NCBI GenBank assembly: GCA_964514665.1 | Contig: CAZESH010000088.1 | Span: 1-14,230 of the forward strand | Reading direction: 5' to 3' | Length of the DNA stretch: 14,230 nucleotides | From: CAZESH01 sp964514665 | GTDB lineage: Bacteria > Bacillota > Bacilli > Paenibacillales > KCTC-25726 | Shown: piece by piece, positions 6,159 to 13,733 of the stretch | How positions within the stretch are numbered: position 1 is the stretch's first letter | Layout: every line of letters begins with the position of its first letter | Made by a program: the position numbers and the translations under genes | The notes under the pieces: generated by a model | Seen by the model: only the letters and a program-made list of their open reading frames with translations | What the model was told of the DNA's origin: nothing | The model's database searches: none

Positions 6159-7319
6159 ATGCCTTATTTTGATCACTGTGCAACCACCCCGCCATACGAG
6201 GAAGTCATTGCAGCGATCAGCGAGGTCATGCGAAGGTATTACGGAAATCCATCCTCCTTGCACAGACTGGGAATCGAGGCCGAGCGTCTGCTTAAGCAAG
6301 CGAGGGAAGTTATTGCCGGTCTTTTACATGTCCGCAGCAGTGAAATTTATTTTACATCCGGCGGGACTGAGAGCAATAATTTGGCGATTAAAGGCGCAGC
6401 GGGGAAATATAGAAATCGCGGCAACCATTTGATTACCTCGCAAATTGAGCACGCCTCGGTGCTGCGGAGCTTTGAGGACTTGGAGCGTGAGGGCTTTCGC
6501 GTCACCTACCTGCCCGTAGACGGCACAGGCTGCGTTCAGCTTGACGCGCTTGAAGCCAATTTAAGTGAAGATACGATTTTGGTCAGCATCATGCATGTAA
6601 ACAATGAAATGGGACGCATCCAACCGATCGAACGGATTGGCCGCTTGCTGGCCGCCTATCCGAAGATCCTCTTTCATGTTGATGCGGTGCAAAGCGTCGG
6701 AAAAATTCCCCTTGACATTAAAGGCTGGGGGATTGATTTGCTTAGTTTATCCGCCCATAAATTTCGCGGTCCGAAAGGAAGCGGGATTTTATATAAAAGG
6801 CAAAACTTGCAGATTGCCCCGCTTTTTTCCGGAGGCGGCCAGGAGTCGGGACTGAGGTCCGGCACGGAGAATGTCGCACAGCACGTGGCCGCGGCTAAAG
6901 CGCTTCGAATGACAATGGAAAACAGCGAGCAGGCGGGAGCGAGCAAGCGGCTTTATCATTACCGCAAGCTTTTGACCGATCAAATCGGGCGGATTCCCAA
7001 GCTTGTTCTTAACGGCTCCGGGCACGAGTCGGAGATGGCGCCGCACATTATCAATTTTTCATTCCCCGGAATGAAATCCGAGGCATATGTTCATGCTTTA
7101 GAGAAGCACGATATCTTCGTTTCCTCGCAATCGGCCTGCTCCTCCGGAGAGGAAAAACCAAGCAAGGTTTTAATGGCAATGGGCTGCGGTGCCGCCAGAG
7201 CGCGAAGCGGAATTCGCATAAGCTTGTCCCCGATGCATACCATGGCGGATATCGAATACCTGATGGAAAAATTGGCTGCGGTTACTGCTGAAATGGATAA
7301 GGGGGTGAGGATCGGATGA
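6159..7319 (+). CDS. nifZ: Cysteine desulfurase of the NifS/IscS class, ThiI partner
   Basis: 386 residues, a normal length for the class. It is a PLP enzyme that takes sulfur from L-cysteine, giving alanine and an enzyme persulfide. Visible motifs are the N-terminal YFDHCATTPP, His98 (SQIEHAS) stacking on PLP, Asp175 and Gln178 (HVDAVQS), the PLP lysine Lys201 (SAHKFRGPKGSG), GLRSGTEN at 231-238, and the persulfide Cys327 in SSQSACSSGE. AAAGGAG (6145-6151) lies 7 nt before the ATG. Its stop overlaps the thiI start by 4 bp, so the two are translationally coupled. In B. subtilis the desulfurase beside thiI (NifZ) feeds ThiI for tRNA 4-thiouridine, and I infer the same here. The symbol rests on this context; by sequence alone IscS-like would do. 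Confidence 0.94.
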   Translation: MPYFDHCATTPPYEEVIAAISEVMRRYYGNPSSLHRLGIEAERLLKQAREVIAGLLHVRSSEIYFTSGGTESNNLAIKGAAGKYRNRGNHLITSQIEHASVLRSFEDLEREGFRVTYLPVDGTGCVQLDALEANLSEDTILVSIMHVNNEMGRIQPIERIGRLLAAYPKILFHVDAVQSVGKIPLDIKGWGIDLLSLSAHKFRGPKGSGILYKRQNLQIAPLFSGGGQESGLRSGTENVAQHVAAAKALRMTMENSEQAGASKRLYHYRKLLTDQIGRIPKLVLNGSGHESEMAPHIINFSFPGMKSEAYVHALEKHDIFVSSQSACSSGEEKPSKVLMAMGCGAARARSGIRISLSPMHTMADIEYLMEKLAAVTAEMDKGVRIG

Positions 7320-8521
7320 AGGATGCGGAGTGGATTTTATTGCGCTTTGGAGAGCTGACTTTAAAGGGCAGAAACCGGCACGTTTTTGAAAATCGCGTGA
7401 TCAATCATCTGCGGGCTGCATTAAAGTCTTATTCCCGTGTAAAACTTACGAGAACTTACGGCAGGCTCTATCTTGAGCTGAACGGGGAACCGTACGAAGA
7501 GGTTGCGCAGAGGCTGGAGAAGATTTTCGGACTGAATTCGTTTAGTCCCGTGCGCAAATGCGGCAAGGATTTGGCGGAAATTCGCAATGTCGCACTGCAG
7601 GTCATCCGCGACCAAAAGCGTATGCCCCAAACGTTCAAGGTTTCAGTCAGACGAACGGATAAACAGTTTCCTCATACCTCCGCGGAAATGAATCATTTAA
7701 TCGGCGGTTTCGTTTTGCACAACACGCCGGGCTTGAAGGTGGATGTTCATCAGCCCGGGGTCGAGCTGCGCGTTGAAATTCGCAGTGAAGGGGTATTCAT
7801 CTACAGCGATCATGTTCCGGGATTGGGCGGCTATCCGCTTGGCAGCAGCGGCAAAGCGATGCTCATGCTGTCGGGTGGAATCGACAGCCCCGTTGCCGGC
7901 TGGTTGGCCATGCGCAAAGGCTTGAAAATTGAAGCGGTTCACTTTCACAGCTATCCGTACACGAGTGAGCGGGCGCAGCAAAAAGTGATCGATTTGACGA
8001 AGAAGCTGACGGTATATGGCGGCAGATTGCATTTGCATATGGTGCCTTTTACGGAAATTCAAACAAAATTGAATCAAGCGCGCACCGACCACCTGATGAT
8101 CACCTTGATGCGCAGAACGATGTTCCGGATTACACAAATGCTGGCCGAGAAGAGTGAGGCCGGAGCGATCGTTACCGGAGAAAGCCTCGGCCAAGTCGCA
8201 AGCCAAACGCTGTCCAGCCTGAATGCCATCGGCAGAGTGGTTTCCCTTCCGGTACTAAGACCGCTGATTACGATGGATAAAAATGAAATTATCCGGATAG
8301 CGGAAAAAATCGATACGTTCCCGATCTCGATTCTTCCTTATGAGGATTGCTGCACGTTGTTTTTGCCGAAGTCGCCGAGTACGAATCCCAACCTCAATGT
8401 CACGGAGAAAATCGAGAGCCGGTTTGATTGGCTGCAGGAAGCGATGGCAGACGCCGTCAACCAAACGGAAACCTTGATTATACATGCCGACGAGGTCGAT
8501 GTGGATAAGCATTTGTTTTAA
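7316..8521 (+). CDS. thiI: tRNA 4-thiouridine synthase ThiI (short form, no rhodanese domain)
   Basis: 401 residues, the length of the B. subtilis protein. ThiI adenylates U8 of tRNA and replaces its oxygen with sulfur. An N-terminal ferredoxin-like domain opens with ILLRFGELTLKGRNR (7-21), a THUMP RNA-binding domain covers about 60-165, and the PP-loop ATPase motif SGGIDSP is at 186-192. TGESLGQVASQTLSSL (287-302) and PYEDCC (341-346) follow; the two cysteines there are candidates for the sulfur-relay or disulfide step. The C-terminal rhodanese domain of E. coli ThiI is absent, as in Bacillus, so sulfur must come straight from a desulfurase, fitting nifZ directly upstream. The ATG sits inside the 4-bp overlap ATGA with nifZ. 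A role in thiamine thiazole synthesis is possible but less likely in the short form. Confidence 0.96.
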   Translation: MKDAEWILLRFGELTLKGRNRHVFENRVINHLRAALKSYSRVKLTRTYGRLYLELNGEPYEEVAQRLEKIFGLNSFSPVRKCGKDLAEIRNVALQVIRDQKRMPQTFKVSVRRTDKQFPHTSAEMNHLIGGFVLHNTPGLKVDVHQPGVELRVEIRSEGVFIYSDHVPGLGGYPLGSSGKAMLMLSGGIDSPVAGWLAMRKGLKIEAVHFHSYPYTSERAQQKVIDLTKKLTVYGGRLHLHMVPFTEIQTKLNQARTDHLMITLMRRTMFRITQMLAEKSEAGAIVTGESLGQVASQTLSSLNAIGRVVSLPVLRPLITMDKNEIIRIAEKIDTFPISILPYEDCCTLFLPKSPSTNPNLNVTEKIESRFDWLQEAMADAVNQTETLIIHADEVDVDKHLF

Positions 8522-8638
8522 AATCCGCAAAATTGAATATAAATAGGATAAAACTGTTTTTTGCTGCAACCGATCAAGCGATTATTCGTACTAATAGCTG
8601 AACTTATTTTTCAAGGCGTATCGGGAGGTTTTAAATTC

Positions 8639-9313
8639 ATGCTGGAAGGTTTTTTTCTTTTTTTGGAAATTATGCTGATCAATATTGTATTAAGCGGAGA
8701 TAATGCTGTTGTAATTGCCATGGCAAGCAAGAATCTTCCTCTTGATCAAAGAAAAAAAGCGATCTGGTGGGGAGCGTTCGGTGCGGTCGCGTTAAGGCTG
8801 CTGTTGACCATTATCGCCGTGGTCCTGCTGAAGATTCCTTATATTCAGGCAGCAGGCTCCCTGCTTCTGATGTATATCGCCATCAAGCTGCTGGTTGATG
8901 AAGAAGGCCATTCCAACATCAAGGAAGCGGCTTCTCTGGCCGCCGCCATCTGGACGATCATTGTCGCTGATTTTATCATGAGCTTGGATAACGTACTGGC
9001 GATCGCCGCAGTTGCCAAAGGCGACTATTTGTTGATTTTTCTTGGTGTCGGGCTGAGCATCCCCTTGATTATTTGGGGGAGCACTTTGATCATGGGACTG
9101 CTGCACCGCTTTCCGATATTGGTTTATCTCGGAGCGGCGATTCTGGGGTATACTGCGGGAGAAATGCTGGTCGGGGACGAAAAGGTCAAAGCCTTGCTGG
9201 AGTACGCCAATCCTTCCTATCATTGGGCAGTGCCGATTTTTGCCTCGGCCATTGTGATCGTGTCGGGAGTCTTAAAAAAAATGATCGGCAAAAGAAAACC
9301 TGCAAAAGATTAA
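8639..9313 (+). CDS. TerC-family integral membrane protein, probable metal exporter
   Basis: 224 residues from ATG 8639, chosen because GGGAGG (8623-8628) is 10 nt upstream; the frame is open further up to 8561 but without a ribosome site. About seven membrane segments. The family's acidic-asparagine pairs are present in two helices: LSGDNAVV at 19-26 and MSLDNVLAIA at 114-123, with Asp111 nearby. The charged loop DEEGHSN (87-93) is typical. Bacillus members such as YkoY and YceF are linked to manganese export and metal loading of secreted enzymes; the same is plausible here but not shown by sequence. No yybP-ykoY manganese riboswitch was recognised in 8522-8638. It stands 117 bp after thiI; no clear terminator between them was seen, so read-through is possible. 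Confidence 0.9.
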   Translation: MLEGFFLFLEIMLINIVLSGDNAVVIAMASKNLPLDQRKKAIWWGAFGAVALRLLLTIIAVVLLKIPYIQAAGSLLLMYIAIKLLVDEEGHSNIKEAASLAAAIWTIIVADFIMSLDNVLAIAAVAKGDYLLIFLGVGLSIPLIIWGSTLIMGLLHRFPILVYLGAAILGYTAGEMLVGDEKVKALLEYANPSYHWAVPIFASAIVIVSGVLKKMIGKRKPAKD

Positions 9314-9323
9314 ATCAAACGCT

Positions 9324-9353
9324 CGGGGGGTGAGAACTTCCGGTTTTTTTTTT
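9324..9353 (+). terminator. Probable terminator after the TerC gene
   Basis: CGGGGG (9324-9329) can pair with CTTCCG (9337-9342), with two G-U pairs, and ten T follow (9344-9353). The stem is short but the T run is long. Confidence 0.5.
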
Positions 9354-9409
9354 GCGGTTGCATGCCCAAAATCGTTTCTCTCCAAGGTTTTCTGGTTTTT
9401 TTTTGCGGG
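9342..9409 (+). repeat. Duplicated GG-T-tract-GCGG element
   Basis: GG, then nine or ten T, then GCGG occurs at 9342-9357 and again at 9394-9408, 52 bp apart. The first copy is the tail of the TerC terminator. The second follows only a weak potential hairpin and may be a backup terminator or the upstream part of the next promoter. Confidence 0.6.
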
Positions 9410-9433
9410 TTCGTATAAAATAAGCTTAGAAAG

Positions 9434-9446
9434 CTTTTGTCAAAAG
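9434..9446. promoter_or_regulatory. Palindrome upstream of the LiaI-like gene, possible operator
   Basis: CTTTTG-T-CAAAAG is a perfect dyad, extendable by G-U and A-T pairs. It lies between the potential -10 (9414-9419) and the Shine-Dalgarno (9455-9462), where an operator or a small 5' hairpin could act. No known regulator site is recognised. Confidence 0.3.
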
Positions 9447-9469
9447 TTGACGAAAAGGGGAGACTCATC

Positions 9470-9955
9470 TTGGCCAAAAATTCCTTTACAAGCGGCGTAG
9501 TGCTGTTGATTGCAGGATTTCTCATCTTGCTGGGCAAATTGGGCGTTTTGCAATTTTTGGGCGAGCTGTTTTGGCCGGTGTTCATCCTGCTTCCAGGTTT
9601 GATCTTTCATTTTTTGTATTTTTCCAGAGTACTGCCTTCCGGGGTTTTGATTCCCGGCGGCATTTTAACTACATATGCGCTGATCTTTTTCTTTTGTTCG
9701 TTTTTTGGATGGGATTTGATGAAATATTTATGGCCGGGATTTATTTTCGGCGCAGCAGTCGGCTTGTATGAATTTCAGCTCTTCGACCCGCGGCATCCAC
9801 GCGGCGTGCTGCTGGCATCGATGATTTTGGCCGTGCTGTCGTTAATATTGTTCGCCCTTATGCTGATGTTTACAGCTGCGGTCTATATTTTTGCTTTTGC
9901 CATGATCGCTGCCGGCGGCATGCTGATTTATCGCAGATCGCACACAATCTGGTAA
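9470..9955 (+). CDS. LiaI/LiaF-like small integral membrane protein
   Basis: 161 residues from TTG 9470, preferred because AAGGGGAG (9455-9462) lies 7 nt upstream; an in-frame TTG at 9437 has no ribosome site. The protein is almost entirely hydrophobic, about five helices, starting with TSGVVLLIAGFLILLGKLGV, the look of LiaI/LiaF-type membrane modules (repeats of helix pairs joined by a short turn with WPVFILLPG). Only the membrane part is present; the cytoplasmic or extracellular tail of LiaF is missing, and no liaRS-type genes are near. Such modules occur in envelope-stress proteins, but no function can be assigned here. A perfect 13-bp palindrome lies upstream (9434-9446). A TATAAA at 9414-9419 could be a -10, without a good -35. 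Confidence 0.8.
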   Translation: MAKNSFTSGVVLLIAGFLILLGKLGVLQFLGELFWPVFILLPGLIFHFLYFSRVLPSGVLIPGGILTTYALIFFFCSFFGWDLMKYLWPGFIFGAAVGLYEFQLFDPRHPRGVLLASMILAVLSLILFALMLMFTAAVYIFAFAMIAAGGMLIYRRSHTIW

Positions 9956-9979
9956 AGCGCTGCTGATTGAAAACGGTCC

Positions 9980-10008
9980 TTGTGTTTATGCAGATGAACC
10001 GCTATAAT
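9980..10008 (+). promoter_or_regulatory. Promoter of typA
   Basis: TTGTGT (9980-9985) and a perfect TATAAT (10003-10008) are 17 bp apart. The predicted start near 10015 leaves a leader of about 150 nt before typA. Confidence 0.65.
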
Positions 10009-10014
10009 AAGGTA

Positions 10015-10165
10015 GATGTCAGGCGTCGGCTGATTTGGCCCGATGCCTGTTTTGCCTGTTTGGCAAAATTATTGAGGTTGATAAAAGAAAGCCTGTTATA
10101 GGTGCATGATCCTAAATGCAGTCGATGATTCATTATAAAATGGCCAAGAAAGGAATTTTACAAAC
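10015..10165 (+). promoter_or_regulatory. Structured 5' leader of typA, candidate cis-regulatory RNA
   Basis: Right after the predicted start, CAGGCGTCGG (10020-10029) pairs with CCGATGCCTG (10040-10049), 10 bp with one G-U, followed by TTTT. The second perfect hairpin TTTTGCC/GGCAAAA (10050-10056, 10062-10068) uses that T run as its left arm, and a third, TGCAT/ATGCA, lies at 10103-10107 and 10116-10120. GCCTGTT occurs three times (10045, 10054, 10091), so the first arm CAGGC has competing partners. It matches no riboswitch class I know. The first hairpin could instead simply terminate transcripts from the gene upstream. Confidence 0.4.
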
Positions 10166-12010
10166 ATGATTTCAAGAGAAAACATCCGCAATATTGCCAT
10201 TATCGCGCACGTCGATCACGGCAAAACGACTTTGGTCGACAAGCTGCTTCAGCAGTCCGGCACTTTCCGCGAGAATGAGGCCGTGGTTGAACGCGCCATG
10301 GATTCCAACGATTTGGAACGGGAGCGCGGCATTACGATTCTTGCCAAAAATACGGCTGTCAATTATCTCGATTATTTGATCAATATCGTGGATACGCCAG
10401 GGCATGCCGATTTCGGCGGAGAAGTAGAGCGTATCATGAAAATGGTAGACGGAGTACTGCTCGTGGTAGACGCTTTCGAAGGCTGTATGCCGCAAACGAA
10501 ATTCGTGCTGAGAAAAGCGCTGCAGCAAAATTTGACGCCGATTGTGGTGCTGAACAAAATCGACCGGCCCAACGCCCGTCCCGCCGAAGTGGTGGACGAA
10601 GTGCTGGAGCTTTTCATTGAGCTGGAAGCGAGTGACGAGCAGTTGGATTTTCCCGTGGTTTACGCATCTGCGTTGACCGGACAATCGGGACTGGATCCGG
10701 AACAACTGGTGGACAATATGCAGCCGCTTTTCGATACGATCGTATCGCACATTCCCGCACCCTCGGAAAATGTGGAGCAGCCGCTGCAGTTTCAGGTGAC
10801 ATTGATCGATTACAATGAGTATCTCGGCAGAATCGGCATCGGCAGGGTGAACCGCGGAACCGTCAAGCAGGGACAATCCGTTGCCGTGCTTACCCGCGAG
10901 GGAGGAAAAAAACAAGCGCGGATTGAAAAGCTGTTCGGCTTCCAGGGGCTGAAGCGCGTGGAAATTCCGGAAGCCGCGGCAGGGGATATTATTGCCATTG
11001 CCGGAATCAAGGACATCAATATCGGAGAAACGGTTGCCGATCCTCAGCATCCCGATGCACTCCCGGTTCTCACCATCGATGAGCCGACCATGCAGATGAC
11101 TTTCGTTGTTAACGACAGTCCGTTTGCAGGCAGGGAAGGAAAATGGGTGACCTCGCGCAAGCTGAAGGAACGCCTGTTTAAAGAATTGGAAACCGATGTG
11201 AGCTTGCGTGTGGAAGAGACAGACAGCCCCGATTCATTCGTTGTCTCCGGACGCGGCGAATTGCATCTCGGCATCCTGATTGAAAATATGCGCAGAGAAG
11301 GCTACGAGCTGCAGGTTTCCAAACCGGAGGTCATCATCAAAGAAATCGACGGCAAAAAAATGGAGCCGGTGGAAAGATTGATTCTGGACATTCCCGAAGA
11401 AAGCACGGGAAGCGTGATGGAAAGCCTCGGCGAGCGAAAAGCCGAGATGGTCAATATGGTCAATCATGGCAACGGCAACGTTCGGCTTGAGTTTTTCATC
11501 CCATCGCGCGGCTTGATCGGATACCGTACCCAATATCTTACGATGACCCGCGGCTATGGCGTGATGAATCATGCCTTTGAACGCTATGCGCCGTATTTCG
11601 GTTCGGATGTAGGCGGGCGCAGGCAAGGCGTGCTTGTCTCTACCGAATCCGGCGTTTCCACCTTGTACGGCATCCTTTCCGTAGAGGACAGGGGCATTCT
11701 TTTCGTAAATCCCGGCACGGAGGTTTATGAGGGCATGATTGTCGGCGAGCATACCCGCGACAACGATATTGTCGTAAACATATGCAAGGAAAAGCAGCTG
11801 ACCAACGTTCGTTCCGCGACAAAAGAAGAAACGGTGAGAATGAAAACGCCGCAGCTCTTCTCGCTGGAACAAGCGCTTGAGTATTTGAATGACGACGAGC
11901 TTTGCGAGATCACGCCGAAATCGGTGCGGCTGCGCAAGAAAATTTTGAATAAAAACGAGCGCGAAAGACAAGGAAAACAGCGCAAATATTCATCCGTCGG
12001 ATCTAACTAA
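10166..12010 (+). CDS. typA: Ribosome-associated translational GTPase TypA/BipA
   Basis: 614 residues, full length for the family. A GTPase of the EF-G/LepA group that binds ribosomes and supports 50S assembly and growth at low temperature or under stress. The G domain shows AHVDHGKTT (14-22), the switch motif RGITI (54-58), DTPGH (76-80) and NKID (130-133). Domain 2 follows at about 205-295, then EF-G-like domains III and V with RGELHLGIL and SRGLIGYRT, and the BipA-specific C-terminal domain ending in a lysine/arginine-rich tail. Ribosome site AGAAAGGA (10147-10154), 11 nt before the ATG. It is the first gene of a run with ylaH, a small orphan gene and an LCP gene, as B. subtilis ylaG is followed by ylaH. 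A structured leader precedes it. Confidence 0.97.
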   Translation: MISRENIRNIAIIAHVDHGKTTLVDKLLQQSGTFRENEAVVERAMDSNDLERERGITILAKNTAVNYLDYLINIVDTPGHADFGGEVERIMKMVDGVLLVVDAFEGCMPQTKFVLRKALQQNLTPIVVLNKIDRPNARPAEVVDEVLELFIELEASDEQLDFPVVYASALTGQSGLDPEQLVDNMQPLFDTIVSHIPAPSENVEQPLQFQVTLIDYNEYLGRIGIGRVNRGTVKQGQSVAVLTREGGKKQARIEKLFGFQGLKRVEIPEAAAGDIIAIAGIKDINIGETVADPQHPDALPVLTIDEPTMQMTFVVNDSPFAGREGKWVTSRKLKERLFKELETDVSLRVEETDSPDSFVVSGRGELHLGILIENMRREGYELQVSKPEVIIKEIDGKKMEPVERLILDIPEESTGSVMESLGERKAEMVNMVNHGNGNVRLEFFIPSRGLIGYRTQYLTMTRGYGVMNHAFERYAPYFGSDVGGRRQGVLVSTESGVSTLYGILSVEDRGILFVNPGTEVYEGMIVGEHTRDNDIVVNICKEKQLTNVRSATKEETVRMKTPQLFSLEQALEYLNDDELCEITPKSVRLRKKILNKNERERQGKQRKYSSVGSN

Positions 12011-12028
12011 GGAAAGGCGGGAAGGGAA

Positions 12029-12328
12029 ATGAACGACTCCGTACAACAAAGTGGAGGACTGTCCCATTGGTTGGCGGTCCATCCGTGGATAACCTTCATT
12101 CTCATTTACGTATTCTTGGTGTATATCTATAATAAAGTGTTTCGCGTGAGGAAGCTGCCGATTTTAAAGGATTTGATCATTTATCTTTTGATAGGCGTCG
12201 GCGCTTCGATTTTGCTGCTTTTTCAAATTGGTGCGGATTTGCCGATCGTGCTCAGCTTGACGGTAGCCATATCGCTGATGGTGATCGTGCGCATCCGTTA
12301 CTTTTTCTCCAAAACGAGAGGTGAATGA
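12029..12328 (+). CDS. ylaH: YlaH-like membrane protein
   Basis: 99 residues with three membrane segments (about 18-38, 48-68 and 71-90) joined by short charged turns such as KVFRVRKLPILKD, and ending in RIRYFFSKTRGE. The start follows a purine-rich site (AAGGCGGGAAGGGAA). It lies 18 bp after typA, the same order as ylaG-ylaH in B. subtilis, which strengthens the assignment. Its function is unknown in any organism I know of. The next gene begins 2 bp after its stop, so it is surely co-transcribed and probably translationally coupled. Confidence 0.85.
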   Translation: MNDSVQQSGGLSHWLAVHPWITFILIYVFLVYIYNKVFRVRKLPILKDLIIYLLIGVGASILLLFQIGADLPIVLSLTVAISLMVIVRIRYFFSKTRGE

Positions 12329-12330
12329 CC

Positions 12331-12603
12331 ATGAATCTGCAGGATGCCATGTTTAATTGGCTGCAGATGCACATTGTTTCCGAAGCCCGGCCCGAGGATC
12401 GTGCGGCCCGCGATACGCTGGATTTTTTCGCGACGATTTTGCGTGAGGACCATAACCTCGGCCGTTTTGAGATCACGGCGGTTGATGAAGAAAACATTAT
12501 CGTGCAGTACGAATTGGAAGACGGCGAACAGACGAAGGCATTTGACCGTGAACTGTGCGAAAAGCTGCTTGCCGACATCAATTCCAATCCCAAAATACAA
12601 TGA
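12331..12603 (+). CDS. Small acidic conserved-looking protein, unknown function
   Basis: 90 residues from ATG 12331. The alternative ATG 12325 overlaps the ylaH stop, but AGAGGTG (12317-12323) is only 1 nt from it and 7 nt from 12331, so 12331 is preferred. The product is soluble and acidic, with a helical first half (NLQDAMFNWLQMHIVSEAR) and a beta-like second half with alternating hydrophobic residues (FEITAVDEENIIVQYEL). No cysteines other than one at C-terminal position 76, no motif, no signal. I do not recognise a named family, though the location in the typA-ylaH run and the good ribosome site make it a real gene. It may belong to a Paenibacillus-type family of uncharacterised proteins. 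Confidence 0.82.
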   Translation: MNLQDAMFNWLQMHIVSEARPEDRAARDTLDFFATILREDHNLGRFEITAVDEENIIVQYELEDGEQTKAFDRELCEKLLADINSNPKIQ

Positions 12604-12622
12604 ATGAAAAGCGGTGTGAATC

Positions 12623-13636
12623 ATGTCTAGCCATGGATTGCCTCCGGTTCCCCCGCGATTAAGGAAAAAGAAGCGGACAGGGTTGAAATTTGTGCTCGCT
12701 TTCCTCCTGATCGTATTGTTGGGGGGCGGAAGCTATGCGGGGTATTTATATTTTTTTAAATTCGATAACATGCTCAATCAAATGACCGTACCGGCCGCAC
12801 AAGCTGCTGTCAAGCCGGTGAAATCCAAGCCCGTTTCGATCCTGCTGCTCGGACTCGACACGAGACAGCAAACCGGATCGCTGAATACCGATGTGATCAT
12901 GGTTGCATCCTTTAATCCGAAAACCAAATCGGCCACGCTGGTCTCGATACCGCGGGATACTTTCTTTAAACCGCAGGGATATCTGGCAAGAAAGATCAAT
13001 GCCTTTTATTCTGTCGTGATGCGCGAGGACAAAGAGCAAGCCTTGGACAAAATGCAGGCCTTTATTAGCGATTATCTGGGTATTCCTGTCGACAACACGA
13101 TTGTGATCGATTTTCAAACGTTTCGCGACGTCATCGACGCACTGGGCGGAATCGATGTTTATGTGGATATGGATATGCGCTATGTCGACCACGCGGATGG
13201 AACGGATATCAATTTGAAAAAAGGACAGCAGGTGCTAAACGGCAAGCAGGCGCTGGATTTTGTGCGCTACCGCAAATCCAACATGGGTACCGGACCTTCC
13301 AGCGACTTCGACCGCAATCAAAGACAGCAGCGTGTTCTGGCTGCGATCGTGGACAAGATGAAAAGCCTGGGCGGCTTGATGAAGCTGGGAGAAATATTCG
13401 ACGCTTTGGGAAACAACATTAAAACGGATATTCCCAAAAGCCAGGTCAAACAAATGCTGGCCACTTATATCGGCATAGATAATTCGCGAATCGACTATAT
13501 TCCGCTTGAAGGAGACTGGAAAAGTCCTTATACTTACATTCATCCGGATAGCTTGGAGAAGGCGAAAAAAGCGCTGCATGACGAATTGAACGGAGTCTTG
13601 CCCGAGCAAAAGCAAACGCCGCCTTCTTCCCAATGA
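12623..13636 (+). CDS. LCP (LytR-CpsA-Psr) family cell-wall polymer ligase
   Basis: 337 residues. A basic cytoplasmic head (RLRKKKR, 12-18) is followed by one membrane anchor (21-46), so the catalytic part is extracellular. The LCP domain runs about 70-250: LLLGLDTR (74-81) with Asp79 and Arg81, Asp90, the SIPRDT motif with Arg111 and Asp112, the KINAFYS stretch, and VRYRKS with Arg215 and Arg217, then SDFDRNQRQQ (227-236) with its conserved Asp and Arg. Family enzymes move undecaprenyl-linked glycopolymers such as teichoic acids to peptidoglycan; which polymer here is unknown. The tail is proline/serine/glutamine-rich. Ribosome site is weak (GCGGTGTG). It ends the typA-ylaH run, 19 bp after the small gene. 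Not possible to name as one of TagT, TagU or TagV. Confidence 0.93.
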   Translation: MSSHGLPPVPPRLRKKKRTGLKFVLAFLLIVLLGGGSYAGYLYFFKFDNMLNQMTVPAAQAAVKPVKSKPVSILLLGLDTRQQTGSLNTDVIMVASFNPKTKSATLVSIPRDTFFKPQGYLARKINAFYSVVMREDKEQALDKMQAFISDYLGIPVDNTIVIDFQTFRDVIDALGGIDVYVDMDMRYVDHADGTDINLKKGQQVLNGKQALDFVRYRKSNMGTGPSSDFDRNQRQQRVLAAIVDKMKSLGGLMKLGEIFDALGNNIKTDIPKSQVKQMLATYIGIDNSRIDYIPLEGDWKSPYTYIHPDSLEKAKKALHDELNGVLPEQKQTPPSSQ

Positions 13637-13665
13637 CGATCTGACATTTCTGAACGCCCAGACTA

Positions 13666-13694
13666 TTGGATGGCGCCTCAAGCTGTGTTATAAT
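13666..13694 (+). promoter_or_regulatory. Promoter of the split-barrel protein gene
   Basis: TTGGAT (13666-13671) and a perfect TATAAT (13689-13694) are 17 bp apart, and the -10 is extended (TGTTATAAT from 13686). One of the best promoters in the window. Confidence 0.75.
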
Positions 13695-13733
13695 TTCCAT
13701 AAAATCATCATCGCAATGGAGGGATGAGTGCCT

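Noticed and set aside
10172..11971. Long minus-strand frames opposite typA
   Set aside because: The plus strand encodes a complete TypA with all GTPase motifs; the opposite frames have no ribosome sites or recognisable domains.
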